Shown: one piece after another, positions 38,900 through 39,768 of the stretch
Position numbering within the stretch: the stretch's first letter is position 1
Layout of the letters: each line of letters opens with the position of its first letter
Assembly (NCBI RefSeq): GCF_029959445.1
Contig: NZ_JASCOR010000025.1
Coordinates: 1 to 39,768, forward strand
Length of the DNA: 39,768 bases
DNA from: Stenotrophomonas sp. PS02298
GTDB lineage: Bacteria > Pseudomonadota > Gammaproteobacteria > Xanthomonadales > Xanthomonadaceae
Direction: 5' to 3'
Made by a program: the position numbers and the translations under genes
The notes under the pieces: generated by a model
What the model was told of the DNA's origin: nothing
Database searches by the model: none
Seen by the model: the letters and a program-made list of their open reading frames with translations, nothing else

Positions 38900-39709
38900 A
38901 TGCGCCTGCTGCCCATCGCCACTTCGCTTGCCCTGCTGCTGCCGCTGGCCGCCCAGGCAGGCACGGTCAAGGCGCCGGAGCTGTCTGCCGACCAGTGCGG
39001 TGTGTCCACCGACTACAACGTGCTGGTCGACGGCGGCGGTATCTGGTTGCGTCGCGATACGCTGCCGATGCGCGAGATCGTGTTCCATGACGGCCAGCTG
39101 AGCATCGACAACCGGATGCAGACGGTCTCAGCGGAAGATGCACAACGGCTGCGCGCACTGGAGGATGGCGTGCGCCGGCTGATGCCAGCGGTGACCGGCA
39201 TCGCCACCGAGTCCGTTGGCATCAGCTTCGATACGTTGGACTCGGTTTACGAAGGCCTCACCGGCAACGCCAACTCCCGCAAAGTGCGCAAGCTGCGCAA
39301 GGAGGCCGAACGCTTTGTCGAACAGACCATCGGCCGCGGCCGCTGGGACCAGGACCTGTTCAATGAAGGCTTCGAAGCACGGGTGCAGGATGCCGCCGAG
39401 AGCCTGAGCGGCTCCATCGCCCGCAGCATGCTGTGGGCGGTATTCACCGGTGGCGAGGACAAGCTGGATGCACGCGCAGACAAACTCGACGCCGAACTGG
39501 AGCAACGTCTGGAGGGTCGAGCTGCCGCCCTGGAGCAGCACGCGCGCTCGCTGTGCACGCAGGTACAGGCGCTGGATAGGCTGCAGTCGGCACTGGAGTT
39601 CCGCCTCGATGGCCAACCACTGCAGATGATGCGCGTGAGCGGCGATGGCGCGACGATGGCGGCGCGCGAGCACGGCCAGGACGACAGCATTCCGTTGCCG
39701 ACGAGGTAA
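38900..39709 (+). CDS. DUF2884 (YggN-like) periplasmic protein
   Basis: 269 aa. The signal peptide is MRLLPIATSLALLLPLAAQA, with cleavage after AQA. The mature protein follows the DUF2884/YggN pattern: CGVSTDYNVLVDGGGIWL, then a long helical region (about 85-230) and a short C-terminal strand segment. The family is periplasmic and uncharacterised; the helical middle could form a coiled coil. ATG 38900 was chosen for the signal peptide; the frame opens 17 codons earlier. It is divergent from nrdA across the 683-base regulatory region. Confidence 0.88.
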   Translation: MRLLPIATSLALLLPLAAQAGTVKAPELSADQCGVSTDYNVLVDGGGIWLRRDTLPMREIVFHDGQLSIDNRMQTVSAEDAQRLRALEDGVRRLMPAVTGIATESVGISFDTLDSVYEGLTGNANSRKVRKLRKEAERFVEQTIGRGRWDQDLFNEGFEARVQDAAESLSGSIARSMLWAVFTGGEDKLDARADKLDAELEQRLEGRAAALEQHARSLCTQVQALDRLQSALEFRLDGQPLQMMRVSGDGATMAAREHGQDDSIPLPTR

Positions 39710-39722
39710 AAGCACGCCATCG

Positions 39723-39749
39723 GTAGTGCCGAGCATGGCTCGGCACTAC
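39723..39749 (+). repeat. SMAG (GTAG-type REP) copy 3
   Basis: GTAGTGCCGAGC-ATG-GCTCGGCACTAC is a perfect 12-bp-arm palindrome directly after the DUF2884 gene. It is the same core sequence as the copies at 28797 and 28932 and supports a Stenotrophomonas source. Confidence 0.9.
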
Positions 39750-39768
39750 AGGCCCTCGCTTTGTGGGG

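Noticed and set aside
1..39768. CRISPR array or rRNA genes
   Set aside because: No regularly spaced repeats and no rRNA sequence were seen anywhere in the window.

Overview
The window looks like the edge of a contig from a Stenotrophomonas-type gammaproteobacterium (family Xanthomonadaceae). The evidence is high GC, a core gene order typical of that family (birA-coaX-SPOR protein-tRNA-Thr, phoP-phoQ, B12-controlled nrdAB), and three copies of the GTAG-starting palindrome known in Stenotrophomonas maltophilia as SMAG. The first 69 bases are nearly pure C and look like an assembly artefact.

Positions of about 70-19704 are a genomic island. A P4-type tyrosine integrase (18315-19532, minus) sits beside the 3' end of a tRNA-Thr(UGU) (19705-19780, minus), the usual layout of a tRNA-integrated element. 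The distal end and second att site are not in the window. The left third (286-6549) carries a MobA-type relaxase domain, three lipoproteins (one with MORN-like repeats), a J-domain protein, a RadC/JAB protein, a DUF932 protein, a lone plus-strand XRE regulator and several very small genes. It looks like the backbone of a mobilizable element without its own conjugation machinery.

The cargo (6815-17915, all minus, tightly packed) is the most interesting part. It encodes a Vsr mismatch endonuclease, a C5-cytosine methyltransferase, a 695-aa P-loop ATPase, a 499-aa protein of unknown fold and an 1860-aa protein combining a PD-(D/E)XK-like nuclease motif with a C-terminal HerA/FtsK-like ATPase. 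The last three match the order, sizes and ATPase placement of the DptF-DptG-DptH (DndFGH) restriction module of phosphorothioate systems. Here no phosphorothioation genes are present and a 5-methylcytosine enzyme takes the modification position. My reading is a restriction-modification system in which m5C marks self DNA and an FGH-like motor-nuclease complex attacks unmarked DNA, with Vsr repairing T:G mismatches from m5C deamination. The homology to Dpt proteins is inferred from architecture and was not computed.

Positions 19705-39749 are ordinary chromosome. birA, coaX and a SPOR protein form one operon. Then come a small secreted protein and mtfA, the PhoP-PhoQ two-component system with a small periplasmic protein upstream, dusA, a DUF3307 membrane protein, an SMR efflux pump, pncA, purU, and a divergent DUF2798/LysR pair. 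These are followed by an old-yellow-enzyme oxidoreductase, a sirtuin, an acyl-CoA thioesterase, nrdB, nrdA and a DUF2884 protein. Upstream of nrdA I see a good sigma-70 promoter overlapped by two candidate NrdR boxes, followed by a cobalamin riboswitch. This suggests class Ia ribonucleotide reductase is controlled both by nucleotide status and by B12.
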